DNA of 19,847 nt from the NCBI GenBank assembly GCA_051867915.1, contig JBJDZJ010000041.1, positions 1 to 19,847 of the forward strand, read 5' to 3'. The notes under the pieces are model-generated. The model was not told where the DNA came from, ran no database searches, and saw nothing but the letters and a program-made list of their open reading frames with translations. This document shows positions 7,126 through 14,887 of the stretch, in pieces; position 1 is the first letter of the stretch; each line of letters begins with the position of its first letter. Position numbers and translations under genes: made by a program. The stretch is from CAKSQF01 sp051867915. GTDB taxonomy: Bacteria; Bacillota; Clostridia; Oscillospirales; CAG-272.

Positions 7126-7887
7126 TCATGATGATCTCGAAGTCTCCTGCATACTGCCGTCGTTCAGATAATCCCGAATGGCCACGCACAAAACCATCGC
7201 AAGCTGTCTTTGATAGCCCTCATCCCGAAGCAGGGCTTCCTCCAGCGCATTGGACAGAAATCCGCACTCCACGAGGACTGCAGGAATCCGGATATGATCA
7301 AGTATGTAGATGGACGAGGTGGCGGGTTTGATCTCTCTTTTGTTATCGGTTTGAAGTTTTTCCCGTACCTCGCTTTGAAGAAGAGACGCCAGTTCCCTGC
7401 TTTGGCTGTTGTTCGGGGAATAATAAACCTGAAGGCCGCTGTATTTTTCAACGGGAAACTTATTCATATGGATGCTGACGAAAATGGCATCGGGATAGAG
7501 ATCTTCAAAATTCAGCCGATTTTTCAGATCCTGCGATTTTTTGGTAAGATTCACATCGGGATCGTACAGCAGTTCGTCGGTTTCACGGGTCATAATCACC
7601 GTATATCCCGCAAGTGTCAAAAGATCCCGCATCACAAATGCCAGCGAAAGGTTCAGATCCTTTTCATAACTGCCGTTCACTCCTACGGCTCCCGAATCCT
7701 CGCCGCCGTGTCCGGGATCGAGAATAATCGTTTTTTTTGTTTCTACGGGCTTGACAGTTTGTCGGTTATCTGCTAAAATAGTCCCGAAGAGAGGCAGGAG
7801 CCATAGAAGCAGGATTGCCGTTGCAAGACAGATTGCAACGGCGGCAAGAAGTGCCGATACGAGGGATTTTACAATTGGATTTTTCAT
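7126..7887 (-). CDS. cwlD: N-acetylmuramoyl-L-alanine amidase, CwlD-like, membrane-anchored
   Basis: This zinc amidase cleaves the amide bond between N-acetylmuramic acid and L-alanine. CwlD is the member needed to make muramic-delta-lactam in spore cortex. The 253-residue protein has an N-terminal membrane anchor (about residues 8-35) and one Amidase_3 domain, with zinc ligands H60 (DPGHGG), E75 (YEKD) and H140 (SIHMN) and catalytic E217 (VLVECGFLSN). The KKSQDLKNR segment and single-domain layout resemble CwlD more than vegetative amidases with binding repeats, but the paralogue call is inferred. The SD GGGTGA is 6 bases from the ATG and lies inside the arm of a 10-bp inverted repeat. The gene sits between a membrane protein and radA. 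Confidence 0.88.
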   Translation of the reverse strand: MKNPIVKSLVSALLAAVAICLATAILLLWLLPLFGTILADNRQTVKPVETKKTIILDPGHGGEDSGAVGVNGSYEKDLNLSLAFVMRDLLTLAGYTVIMTRETDELLYDPDVNLTKKSQDLKNRLNFEDLYPDAIFVSIHMNKFPVEKYSGLQVYYSPNNSQSRELASLLQSEVREKLQTDNKREIKPATSSIYILDHIRIPAVLVECGFLSNALEEALLRDEGYQRQLAMVLCVAIRDYLNDGSMQETSRSS

Positions 7888-7889
7888 AA

Positions 7890-7945
7890 AATTTCACCCA
7901 TCACAACAGATTATGAATAATCTATACGCCGTAACGGGTGAAATT
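7890..7945 (-). promoter_or_regulatory. Nested hairpin that pairs with the SD of the amidase gene
   Basis: AATTTCACCC (7890-7899) is the exact reverse complement of GGGTGAAATT (7936-7945). In the 36-base spacer lies a perfect 16-bp palindrome, AGATTATGAATAATCT (7908-7923). In the minus-strand RNA the 3' arm contains the SD GGGUGA, six bases before AUG, so pairing would hide the ribosome site. The 3' arm is followed by UUUUAUG, so part of it could instead be a weak terminator of the upstream membrane protein gene. Confidence 0.5.
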
Positions 7946-7969
7946 ATGATGTGCCAATCGGGAAATGGC

Positions 7970-8584
7970 TTACTTATATCGGTCGGTCCGATTCTTTTTA
8001 TCCTCTTTGTGCAGAAATCCGCTGCTGTAACGCACTCCCAAAGGATATGCCAGTCCGCAGATCAGAATTGCAGGAATTGGTATGAACAACAGGGTCAGAA
8101 TATTGCCCGGGAACAAAACCTTGCATAAGCCCTTGTACATACACTGGATGACTTCGGCAATAGACGAACATACGCCATAAAGATTCATTGCCCAGGTCGG
8201 CGATAAGGCCGCATACTCCGCCTCGGTGAGAGAATCAAGCCGTTCAAAGAATCCCAGTCCCTGAATGGACAGTTTTCCGATCACCGCAAGAATGGCCAGG
8301 ACAATATTGGGGATGTTTGCACACAGGGATATCAAGGCTCCCCGCATGGGCTTATAGGCAAGCCGCCCTGCATGGATTCGGATTCCGTCTTTCTGTCCAA
8401 GCTCATAGGTCATGAAATAAACCAAAAAGAGATAGAAGGCAATGGACAGAACGCTGGACAGCAGAAGCAGGGAATCCGAATTGACGCACGCCATTGCCAG
8501 CACAAAACCGAAAATGGTCATTGCCAACTGATTGACCAGCATCCGCACTATCAGCGAAATGTTTTCTTTGAAGAATTGTTTCAT
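7970..8584 (-). CDS. Multi-pass membrane protein of unknown function
   Basis: The 204-residue protein has an amphipathic start (MKQFFKENISLIV) and four likely hydrophobic segments: about residues 13-33, 38-58, 83-104 and 162-180. A basic tail follows (KEDKKNRTDRYK). No catalytic or transport motif is recognisable to me. Proteins of this general form are frequent as uncharacterised genes in Clostridia. It has its own promoter in the divergent gap with the recombinase gene and is first in the run with the amidase and radA. The ATG at 8584 has GGAG about 12 bases upstream and CGGAA nearer. Confidence 0.85.
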   Translation of the reverse strand: MKQFFKENISLIVRMLVNQLAMTIFGFVLAMACVNSDSLLLLSSVLSIAFYLFLVYFMTYELGQKDGIRIHAGRLAYKPMRGALISLCANIPNIVLAILAVIGKLSIQGLGFFERLDSLTEAEYAALSPTWAMNLYGVCSSIAEVIQCMYKGLCKVLFPGNILTLLFIPIPAILICGLAYPLGVRYSSGFLHKEDKKNRTDRYK

Positions 8585-8622
8585 ATTCCGTTTCGTCTCC
8601 GATCAATGATCTTTCTATCTAT

Positions 8623-8651
8623 ATTTTAGCGTATAAATGTGAACAAAACAA
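8623..8651 (-). promoter_or_regulatory. Sigma-A-like promoter of the membrane protein - amidase - radA run
   Basis: On the minus strand TTGTTT (-35, 8646-8651) and TAAAAT (-10, 8623-8628) are spaced by exactly 17 bp, about 40 bases upstream of the membrane protein ATG. This is the 105-bp divergent region shared with the plus-strand recombinase gene. Confidence 0.6.
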
Positions 8652-8668
8652 GAATCATTCTTTAATAT
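8640..8668 (+). promoter_or_regulatory. Weak candidate promoter of the recombinase gene
   Basis: TGAACA (8640-8645) and TAATAT (8663-8668) are 17 bp apart; each matches four of six consensus positions. It overlaps the minus-strand promoter, so the two would compete. GGGAGAA lies just before the ATG at 8690. Confidence 0.35.
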
Positions 8669-8689
8669 TTGAATATCGGGAGAACTTTT

Positions 8690-9724
8690 ATGAGTACCTT
8701 ACCCAAAATTCTTGATGAATTTGCCGCATATAAACTCACCATCCAAAACCGCAGCCGTCTGACCGTCGATCAGTATCTTCTGGATCTTACCCTGTTCTTT
8801 CAATTTATGGAAGCAGAGCGCAAGGGAATTCCGACAGACAGTGAGGAATTCGGCAAACTGGACATCAGCCATGTGGATATAGACTACTGCTCCAAAATTA
8901 CCAGACAAGACATTTACGACTTTTTGCAATATGTTGCAAGCGACCGCAATAACCAGGCAAGAGCCAGAGCCAGAAAGCTGTCCTCCCTTCGGAGTTTTTT
9001 CAAATATCTGACCGGAAGAATGAACTATTTTAAAGACGATCCGACCGGCAATATTGAATCCCCTTCCATCAAACCCTCTCTGCCGAAATTTCTGTCTGAG
9101 GAGGAAGCTCTTCGCCTGCTGGAAGCAGTGGAGAAAGATACAAATTCCAAGAACACTATTCGCGATTATTGCATTCTGACCCTGTTTCTCAACTGCGGTA
9201 TGCGTCTCTCCGAACTTGTGGGAATTGATCTTCGGGATCTGGATCCGAACCTCAGGTCAATCAGAGTCGTCGGAAAAGGCAGCAAGGAACGGATTATCTA
9301 TCTCAATGATGCCTGCAAATCGGCAATATCTGCCTGGCTTCTGCACCGCGGAACGGTGGAGATCAAGGACAAGCACGCCCTGTATGTCAGTAGCAGAGGA
9401 AACCGAATCAGCAACAAGACCGTTCAGGCAATGGTCTACAAGTATCTGGATGCCGCAGGACTGGGCAATCGGAAGCTGTCGGTACACAAGCTTCGCCACA
9501 CGGCGGCTACCCTGATGTATCAGACCGGGAAGGTGGATGTCCGTATGCTCAAGGATATTCTCGGTCACGAACAGCTGAACACCACCCAGATCTATACCCA
9601 TGTCAGCAGTTCGGGTATGGAAAAAGCCATGCAGGAAAACCCTCTGGCGTCTGTTCGCCGAAAGGGTGCAACTGCCGGCAAAAGCGAAGATTCGGGCGGG
9701 GACGAGGAAGAGAAAAACAGCTGA
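8690..9724 (+). CDS. Tyrosine recombinase of the XerC/XerD type
   Basis: The 344-residue protein has an N-terminal SAM-like core-binding domain (about 5-125) and a C-terminal catalytic domain (about 130-318). All six catalytic positions are present: R172 (CGMRLSEL), K196 (GKGSKER), H266 and R269 (HKLRH), H293 (LGHEQL) and nucleophile Y302 (QIYTHV). Xer proteins resolve chromosome dimers at dif. It is longer than the usual ~300 residues because of an insertion at about 41-70 and an acidic C-terminal tail (SEDSGGDEEEKNS). I chose ATG 8690 for its GGGAGAA SD; a TTG at 8669 would add 7 residues. It is the only plus-strand gene and has no phage neighbours, which favours a housekeeping role over an integrase. 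XerC cannot be told from XerD here. Confidence 0.92.
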   Translation: MSTLPKILDEFAAYKLTIQNRSRLTVDQYLLDLTLFFQFMEAERKGIPTDSEEFGKLDISHVDIDYCSKITRQDIYDFLQYVASDRNNQARARARKLSSLRSFFKYLTGRMNYFKDDPTGNIESPSIKPSLPKFLSEEEALRLLEAVEKDTNSKNTIRDYCILTLFLNCGMRLSELVGIDLRDLDPNLRSIRVVGKGSKERIIYLNDACKSAISAWLLHRGTVEIKDKHALYVSSRGNRISNKTVQAMVYKYLDAAGLGNRKLSVHKLRHTAATLMYQTGKVDVRMLKDILGHEQLNTTQIYTHVSSSGMEKAMQENPLASVRRKGATAGKSEDSGGDEEEKNS

Positions 9725-9764
9725 TTCAGAAGTGTTTTCGGCACCGCTTTGTTGCGTAAATACA

Positions 9765-9803
9765 AAAACACCTGTCAAAAGTTGACCTTTTGACAGGTGT
9801 TTT
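9765..9803. terminator. Bidirectional intrinsic terminator between convergent genes
   Basis: AAAACACCTGTCAAAA (9765-9780) pairs perfectly with TTTTGACAGGTGTTTT (9788-9803). One further G-C pair extends the stem to 17 bp around a TTGAC loop. The flanking A and T runs supply a U tract in both directions. It lies 41 bases after the recombinase stop and 12 bases after the end of the SpoIID-domain gene on the other strand, so it can end both transcripts. Confidence 0.92.
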
Positions 9804-9814
9804 GATTTATGAAC

Positions 9815-11506
9815 CTATTCCTTCTGACTGTGAATCGTCACTCCGACATAGTAACTGAGAAGGATTGCATCATAGGTATAGCCCATATCGGCAAGCGCCA
9901 TCGCTCCGGTAATACTGAGTCCGATACCGCTGCCCGATCCGCTGCCCACAAATCGGAAGGTTCCGTACGGTATTCCGTCCGATCCGTCGGAAACCGATAC
10001 CGTGAATTTGGCAGAAGGCAGATTTGCTCCGAACAATTGACGGATCTTTTCCGATCCTTCTATCACGGCAGTTTCACCAAACCGATCGGTCAGGACAAGC
10101 CTTGTTACATACCCCGAATCTTCGGATTGACCGTCAACCGTGACACCGACAATATCCGAAGTGATATTCCCGTATCCCGAACGAACGAGCATTCTGTACA
10201 AAGCATCGGGTGAAAGATCGGCTTCCCACTCTGCCGATGATTCCCAAACGGTCTTCTTAGATGTCAGATACGGGTAGTCGGTAAGTCCCAGTGCTTCCTC
10301 TGCCGACACAATGGAGTCACCGGATGAAACATTATAGAGTGCATGAATGGGCGTTTTTCCATACAAAAGGATCTGACCTGCCGTTTCTTCCACACAGCCT
10401 TTCAGTTTCGATTCTGTTACCAGATTGCCGTTATACACATGGCAATGAGGATCGGTACAGACATCAAAACCGTCGGCGTCATGCCTGCCGAGCATTCGGT
10501 AAGCGTTCGTCCGGAGAACCACTGCCATGGCCATTGCGGCACTTCCGGGGCAGTCTTCCGATACTTCCAACGGCAGAATGGCGGAGATATAGTCCTCCAT
10601 GGAAAAGGTATTCACCACATTCAACCCGGGCATACCGGTCTGTTTTCTGATAAAGGTAAAATACCCGTTGTAATTCTTTGCATTCAAATCGGTCAGCGAT
10701 CCCTGCTTGGCTTTCAGATGGACCGATCGGTCTGAGGTTGCAATTTCAAAGACCACCGAATGGTCGTTTCCGTCGATCACCGTAAATCCTTCTTCATTGG
10801 ACGAAACTACCGAAGCGTCCATGACCAGCAGTTGATCCAGTTTCTTCATGAACGCCTCTGCCGATTCCCGATCGGAAAACTGTCCCAGGCGGATAGAATA
10901 GCTACCCTTCGAATAGGCGGGGAAAATACTGTTTGTATAGGGGGTCAGCAGGTCGGAATCCAGAAGATCCTGCAATTTTTGATCAATGGTGTTTTTCGTC
11001 AGTTTCTCCATTCCGCCCTGTCCGGATGAATCCGGCGGATTGATGAGGGCGGGGTTATCCACGCCCGATCCGGAACTGCCGGTGCGAAATCCGAAGGCAT
11101 TGATCTGGACATGATACTCTTCCGTCACCGGAATTCCCTGATCCGAGACCGAAATCTCATCTCCGACAAAGGTCAGTTTGCTGTCCGAACAGAGAATCAG
11201 CGATGTATTGGAAGACTCAAACAGAAGGTTATCGGAGCTGTCATAGAGCAGAAATCCTCCTGCCGATGCCAGCGTGTAGCTTTGTACGGCAGTATCGCCG
11301 TAACAAAGCCCAACGCTGATTTCGGTATCCGTAAGGTCGGCGCCTGAGGATACAGAAGCCGGTGCATAGGATGCGGATGACGCAATCGTCTGTATCAACA
11401 TCAACACGATGGCGAAAACCATGACGAATCCCAGAATTCCGCAAACCAGACGAACCCAAAAACGATCGGCAGGGAGATTATTCCGATTGTTGTTCTTTCC
11501 TGACAT
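9815..11506 (-). CDS. SpoIID/LytB-domain protein with membrane anchor and SPOR-like repeat
   Basis: SpoIID is the lytic transglycosylase that degrades septal peptidoglycan during engulfment. The 563-residue product has an N-terminal anchor (about 19-42), a Ser/Gly-rich extracytoplasmic region, a SPOR-like segment (SYSIRLGQFSDRESAEAFMKKL split around 202-223), and a SpoIID domain from about 295. It keeps the expected catalytic Glu (LPLEV, E314), R332-T333, and a metal-type motif with C350, H354 and C355. The glycine-rich block usually written GHGVGLSQWGA is GSGIGLSITGA here (525-535), so His, Gln and Trp are replaced. At 563 residues it is well above the ~340 of B. subtilis SpoIID, so a paralogue is possible. 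The SD is AAGGAG, 7 bases from the ATG. It is the last gene of the ligA run. Confidence 0.88.
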   Translation of the reverse strand: MSGKNNNRNNLPADRFWVRLVCGILGFVMVFAIVLMLIQTIASSASYAPASVSSGADLTDTEISVGLCYGDTAVQSYTLASAGGFLLYDSSDNLLFESSNTSLILCSDSKLTFVGDEISVSDQGIPVTEEYHVQINAFGFRTGSSGSGVDNPALINPPDSSGQGGMEKLTKNTIDQKLQDLLDSDLLTPYTNSIFPAYSKGSYSIRLGQFSDRESAEAFMKKLDQLLVMDASVVSSNEEGFTVIDGNDHSVVFEIATSDRSVHLKAKQGSLTDLNAKNYNGYFTFIRKQTGMPGLNVVNTFSMEDYISAILPLEVSEDCPGSAAMAMAVVLRTNAYRMLGRHDADGFDVCTDPHCHVYNGNLVTESKLKGCVEETAGQILLYGKTPIHALYNVSSGDSIVSAEEALGLTDYPYLTSKKTVWESSAEWEADLSPDALYRMLVRSGYGNITSDIVGVTVDGQSEDSGYVTRLVLTDRFGETAVIEGSEKIRQLFGANLPSAKFTVSVSDGSDGIPYGTFRFVGSGSGSGIGLSITGAMALADMGYTYDAILLSYYVGVTIHSQKE

Positions 11507-11554
11507 GAATATACTCCTTTCCTTCCTAATGATTTTCTCGAAAATATATGAAAA

Positions 11555-13786
11555 TCAGAACAGTTTTGTCTGATTATCGCCGATTTCCATGCTTCCGAAT
11601 ACCACGCCGGTTGCGGGGATCTTCAGCTTCCGACAGGATTTTCCTTCCGATGCCTGCTGATAGTTCGGAACCACTTTGACAATCTTCTGATTGTCCTTCA
11701 GGCTGAAAACCGTAACACCCTGTGAAGTCCGTGTTGTCTTAATCGGAATCAGGTCGGACGAAATCAGAATGGCTCTGCCGGCGTCCGAAAGGATCAGAAG
11801 ATCGGTAGCCTTATTTTCATACACAACGGCAACGACAGGAGAAAGATCACTGTATGCGCCGGTCAGCTTCCTGCGGTTTGATTTTGTGGAATAGGCGGAC
11901 ACGGGGACTCTGACGCCCTTCCCGTTTTCAAACAGGAATACGAAATTACCCTTGTCCTCCTCACCGTGGAAGGACTTCATGTAGATGGCCTTCTCACCCT
12001 GATCGAATCCCAGCTTTGCCGGAACATAATCCCCTCTGGCGGCGGCCTTACTCATGTCAAACTGATCGACGGATGCTTTATAACACTGTCCCCTATCGGA
12101 AAAAATGATCAGATCGTCGGTATTTTCGGCATCTTCCTCTATGAGAATCTCGTCGTTCTCTTTGAGATTGTGTTCATCCCCGGGGCGGATGGATTGAATG
12201 GGAATCTTCTTGAAGTAGCCTTCCCTTGTGAAAACCAGACGGACGGGGAAATTGTTCACTGTCTCCTCTTCCACATATTCCACCAGATCCTCTTCATAGA
12301 TCAGCTGGGTCATGCGGGGCTTTCCGTATTTGGCCTTGATTTCGCGAAGCTGTTTGGCGATATAGGTTTTCAGCCGTGCCTCGGACGAAATCAGATCCTC
12401 CAGGTCGGCAATCTCATCGGTCAGCGCCTGAATTTCGTCGGTTCTCTTGAGGATGTATTCCCGGTTCAGATAGCGAAGCTTGATTTCGGCAACGAATTCC
12501 GCCTGAATTTCATCAATTCCGAAGCCCTTCATCAGGTTGGGAACCACATCCTTTTCATTGGGCGTCTGACGGATGATCCGAATGGCCTTGTCGATGTCAA
12601 GCAGAATCTTTCCGAGTCCCTGAAGAAGGTGGAGCCGATCCTTTTTCTTCTGCACATCGTAACCGAGTTCCCTTTGAACGCAGGTCATGCGGAATTTGAT
12701 CCATTCCTTGATGATGTCCAGAATTCCCAACTGTTTTGGTACATTTCCGATCAGAACATTAAAATTACAGGAAAAATTATCCTGAAGCGCGGTCAGTTTG
12801 AACAGTTTGTTCATAAGCTGATCGGGATCGACGCCTCTGCGCAGATCCAGTGTCAGCTTGAAGCCGGACAGGTCAATCTCATCACGGAAGTCGGTGATTT
12901 CCTTCAGCGTGCCGTTCTTGACAAGTTCCACCAGCTTTTTCATGATGATTTCAAGGGTGGTAGAATAGGGAATCTGCAGAATGTCGATGCAGTTGGACTC
13001 CTTGTCATAGGTATATCTTGCCCGCAGTGTTACCGATCCGACGCCGGTTGCATAGATATCGGCAAGTTGCTTGCGGTTATAGATGAGCAGACCGCCGCCC
13101 GGAAAATCGGGGGCCTTGATAATATCCAGAAGTTGATCCACATCGGTATGGGGATTTCTCAGGATCTGAATGGTTCCGTCGCAGACTTCCGCAAGATTGA
13201 AGGAACAGATTTTGGACATCATACCCACGGCAATGCCCATATTGGGGGAGACCAGAATATTGGGGAAGGAAGTGGGCAGAAGCACCGGCTCGGTGGTGGT
13301 ATTGTCATAATTGGGAATAAAATCTACGGCATTCTTGTCGATGCCCCGAAAGATCTCATTGCAGATGGGATCCAGCTTGACCTCGGTATAACGGGAAGCC
13401 GCATATGCCATGTCAGAGGAATACTGCTTGCCGAAGGAGCCCTTGGAATCCACAAAGGGATGCAGAAGGGACTCGTTTCCTCTGGTCAGACGCACCAGCG
13501 TTTCATAAATAGAAGCGTCGCCGTGAGGGTTCAGGTGCATGGTCTGTCCCACTACATTGGCAGACTTGGTACGGGGTCCTGTAAGAAGTCCCATTTTAAA
13601 CATGGTATACAGAATTTTGCGATGGGAGGGCTTGAAGCCGTCGATTTCCGGGATGGCACGGGATATAATCACCGACATGGCATAGGGCATATAGTTTTTC
13701 TCGATGGTTTCGGTAATCGGCTGATCCACCACAGGTGCAACGGCATCGGGTACGATTTGCTGTGTCCCTTTTTTCTTCTTCGCCAT
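11555..13786 (-). CDS. parC: Type IIA DNA topoisomerase A subunit, ParC-like
   Basis: This is the DNA-cleaving subunit that works with a ParE/GyrB ATPase subunit to pass DNA duplexes (decatenation or supercoiling). The winged-helix region has catalytic Y133 (AASRYTE), and the quinolone-determining region reads NPHGDASIYE (86-95). The coiled-coil tower lies at about 370-480 and a short C-terminal beta-pinwheel follows to residue 743. I see no clear GyrA box, which with the length favours ParC over GyrA. The Ser usual at the quinolone-bridging position is A91, and E95 is at the Asp/Glu position. The partner parE is not adjacent. The SD is AGGAG, 8 bases before the ATG, 21 bp after tsaC. Confidence 0.93.
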   Translation of the reverse strand: MAKKKKGTQQIVPDAVAPVVDQPITETIEKNYMPYAMSVIISRAIPEIDGFKPSHRKILYTMFKMGLLTGPRTKSANVVGQTMHLNPHGDASIYETLVRLTRGNESLLHPFVDSKGSFGKQYSSDMAYAASRYTEVKLDPICNEIFRGIDKNAVDFIPNYDNTTTEPVLLPTSFPNILVSPNMGIAVGMMSKICSFNLAEVCDGTIQILRNPHTDVDQLLDIIKAPDFPGGGLLIYNRKQLADIYATGVGSVTLRARYTYDKESNCIDILQIPYSTTLEIIMKKLVELVKNGTLKEITDFRDEIDLSGFKLTLDLRRGVDPDQLMNKLFKLTALQDNFSCNFNVLIGNVPKQLGILDIIKEWIKFRMTCVQRELGYDVQKKKDRLHLLQGLGKILLDIDKAIRIIRQTPNEKDVVPNLMKGFGIDEIQAEFVAEIKLRYLNREYILKRTDEIQALTDEIADLEDLISSEARLKTYIAKQLREIKAKYGKPRMTQLIYEEDLVEYVEEETVNNFPVRLVFTREGYFKKIPIQSIRPGDEHNLKENDEILIEEDAENTDDLIIFSDRGQCYKASVDQFDMSKAAARGDYVPAKLGFDQGEKAIYMKSFHGEEDKGNFVFLFENGKGVRVPVSAYSTKSNRRKLTGAYSDLSPVVAVVYENKATDLLILSDAGRAILISSDLIPIKTTRTSQGVTVFSLKDNQKIVKVVPNYQQASEGKSCRKLKIPATGVVFGSMEIGDNQTKLF

Positions 13787-13807
13787 AGGTCTCTCCTAAC
13801 AAAAAAA

Positions 13808-14851
13808 TTACAGTTTCTGAATCTGATAGCCGGATGCCTTCAGCATTCGGTTGTAGATGGCAAGTCCCAGATCATGCCTGTCGGGCAGTTTACAGTAAAC
13901 CCGTTTAACATCCGGACGGTGGTCAAAACTTCGAAGCAGATCGAACAGACGGTTTGCCTGGGTCTGCTGATCGCACTCCCTTCCGATCAGACAGACATTG
14001 CTACCGCCGGCAAGAGTCGAATACTCATCAAATCCGATCAGCGCCACGGACGGATCGTTCAGATAGCCGTGCATAAAGTCCTCCACGGTGCGGTCGTCGC
14101 CGTCCAGCAGAATCACCTGAGCATTCGGCGCATAGTGGCGGTATTTCATCCCGGGCGCCATAGGACGCTCGTTATCGGCAAGTTTTTCGGTAACAGCCTT
14201 ATCCAGCGTGACCGAGAATCCCTTTTCTTCCAGCATTTCCCCGGTGATACCGCCCGGTCTGAGCATGACGATCCGATTGCCTGTCAGCGACAGAATCGTC
14301 GATTCCAGTCCGATCTGACAGTTTCCGCCGTCGATGATCATGTCAATTCTCCCGTCCATATCCTCCGCCACATGGGCAAAGGTGGTACAGGACGGTTTTC
14401 CGCTGAGATTTGCCGACGGTGCGGCAATGGGTACCTCCGAAAGGCGGATCAGCCGATTGGCGATCGGATTGGAAGGAACCCGAATGGCGACGGTATCAAG
14501 ACCGCCGGTTACCCCTTTGGGAATCACTTCCCTTTTGGGAAGAATCAGCGTCAGGGGACCGGGTAGGAAGCATTCCGCCAATGCTTCGAAAAGATCGGTG
14601 GTATAACAGTATTTATTGGCATCGGACGCATCGGCAAGGTGGACAATCAAGGGATTGTCCGAAGGTCTGCCTTTTGCGGCATATACCTTTGCGGCGGCAT
14701 CCTCCATCAACGCATTGGCGCCGAGACCGTAAACTGTTTCGGTCGGAAAGGCAACCAATCCACCGCGGCGGATGATTTCAGCCGCTCTTTGCAGTCCGTT
14801 ATCATCGTCAGAACGGACAATTTCGGTTTTTATACTCATATCAGGGTCCAT
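13808..14851 (-). CDS. tsaC: L-threonylcarbamoyladenylate synthase, long (Sua5/YwlC) form
   Basis: The enzyme condenses threonine, bicarbonate and ATP into threonylcarbamoyl-AMP, the first step of t6A synthesis. The YrdC domain covers about 17-205, with FPTETVYGLG (35-44), KGRPSDNPL (60-68) and APSANLSG (144-151). The PMAPGMKYRHYAP linker (230-242) leads to the C-terminal Sua5 domain, so this is the 347-residue long form. Neither ATG 14851 nor ATG 14839 has a good SD. A 6-bp inverted repeat (CTGCCG 14860-14865, CGGCAG 14877-14882) lies just upstream. In B. subtilis ywlC is near prfA with prmC between; here prmC is missing from that place. Confidence 0.95.
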   Translation of the reverse strand: MDPDMSIKTEIVRSDDDNGLQRAAEIIRRGGLVAFPTETVYGLGANALMEDAAAKVYAAKGRPSDNPLIVHLADASDANKYCYTTDLFEALAECFLPGPLTLILPKREVIPKGVTGGLDTVAIRVPSNPIANRLIRLSEVPIAAPSANLSGKPSCTTFAHVAEDMDGRIDMIIDGGNCQIGLESTILSLTGNRIVMLRPGGITGEMLEEKGFSVTLDKAVTEKLADNERPMAPGMKYRHYAPNAQVILLDGDDRTVEDFMHGYLNDPSVALIGFDEYSTLAGGSNVCLIGRECDQQTQANRLFDLLRSFDHRPDVKRVYCKLPDRHDLGLAIYNRMLKASGYQIQKL

Positions 14852-14887
14852 ATCTTCATCTGCCGCAGTCTGCTATCGGCAGAATTC

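Noticed and set aside
7890..7945. Miniature inverted-repeat transposon
   Set aside because: The arms are only 10 bp, no flanking target duplication is evident, and no second copy occurs in the window. The fit with the SD favours a leader structure.
11966..14566. 866-codon open frame on the plus strand opposite parC and tsaC
   Set aside because: Its codons are exact reverse complements of the parC sense codons. It stays open because parC hardly uses TTA, CTA or TCA. The protein resembles no family, and both sense genes are unmistakable.
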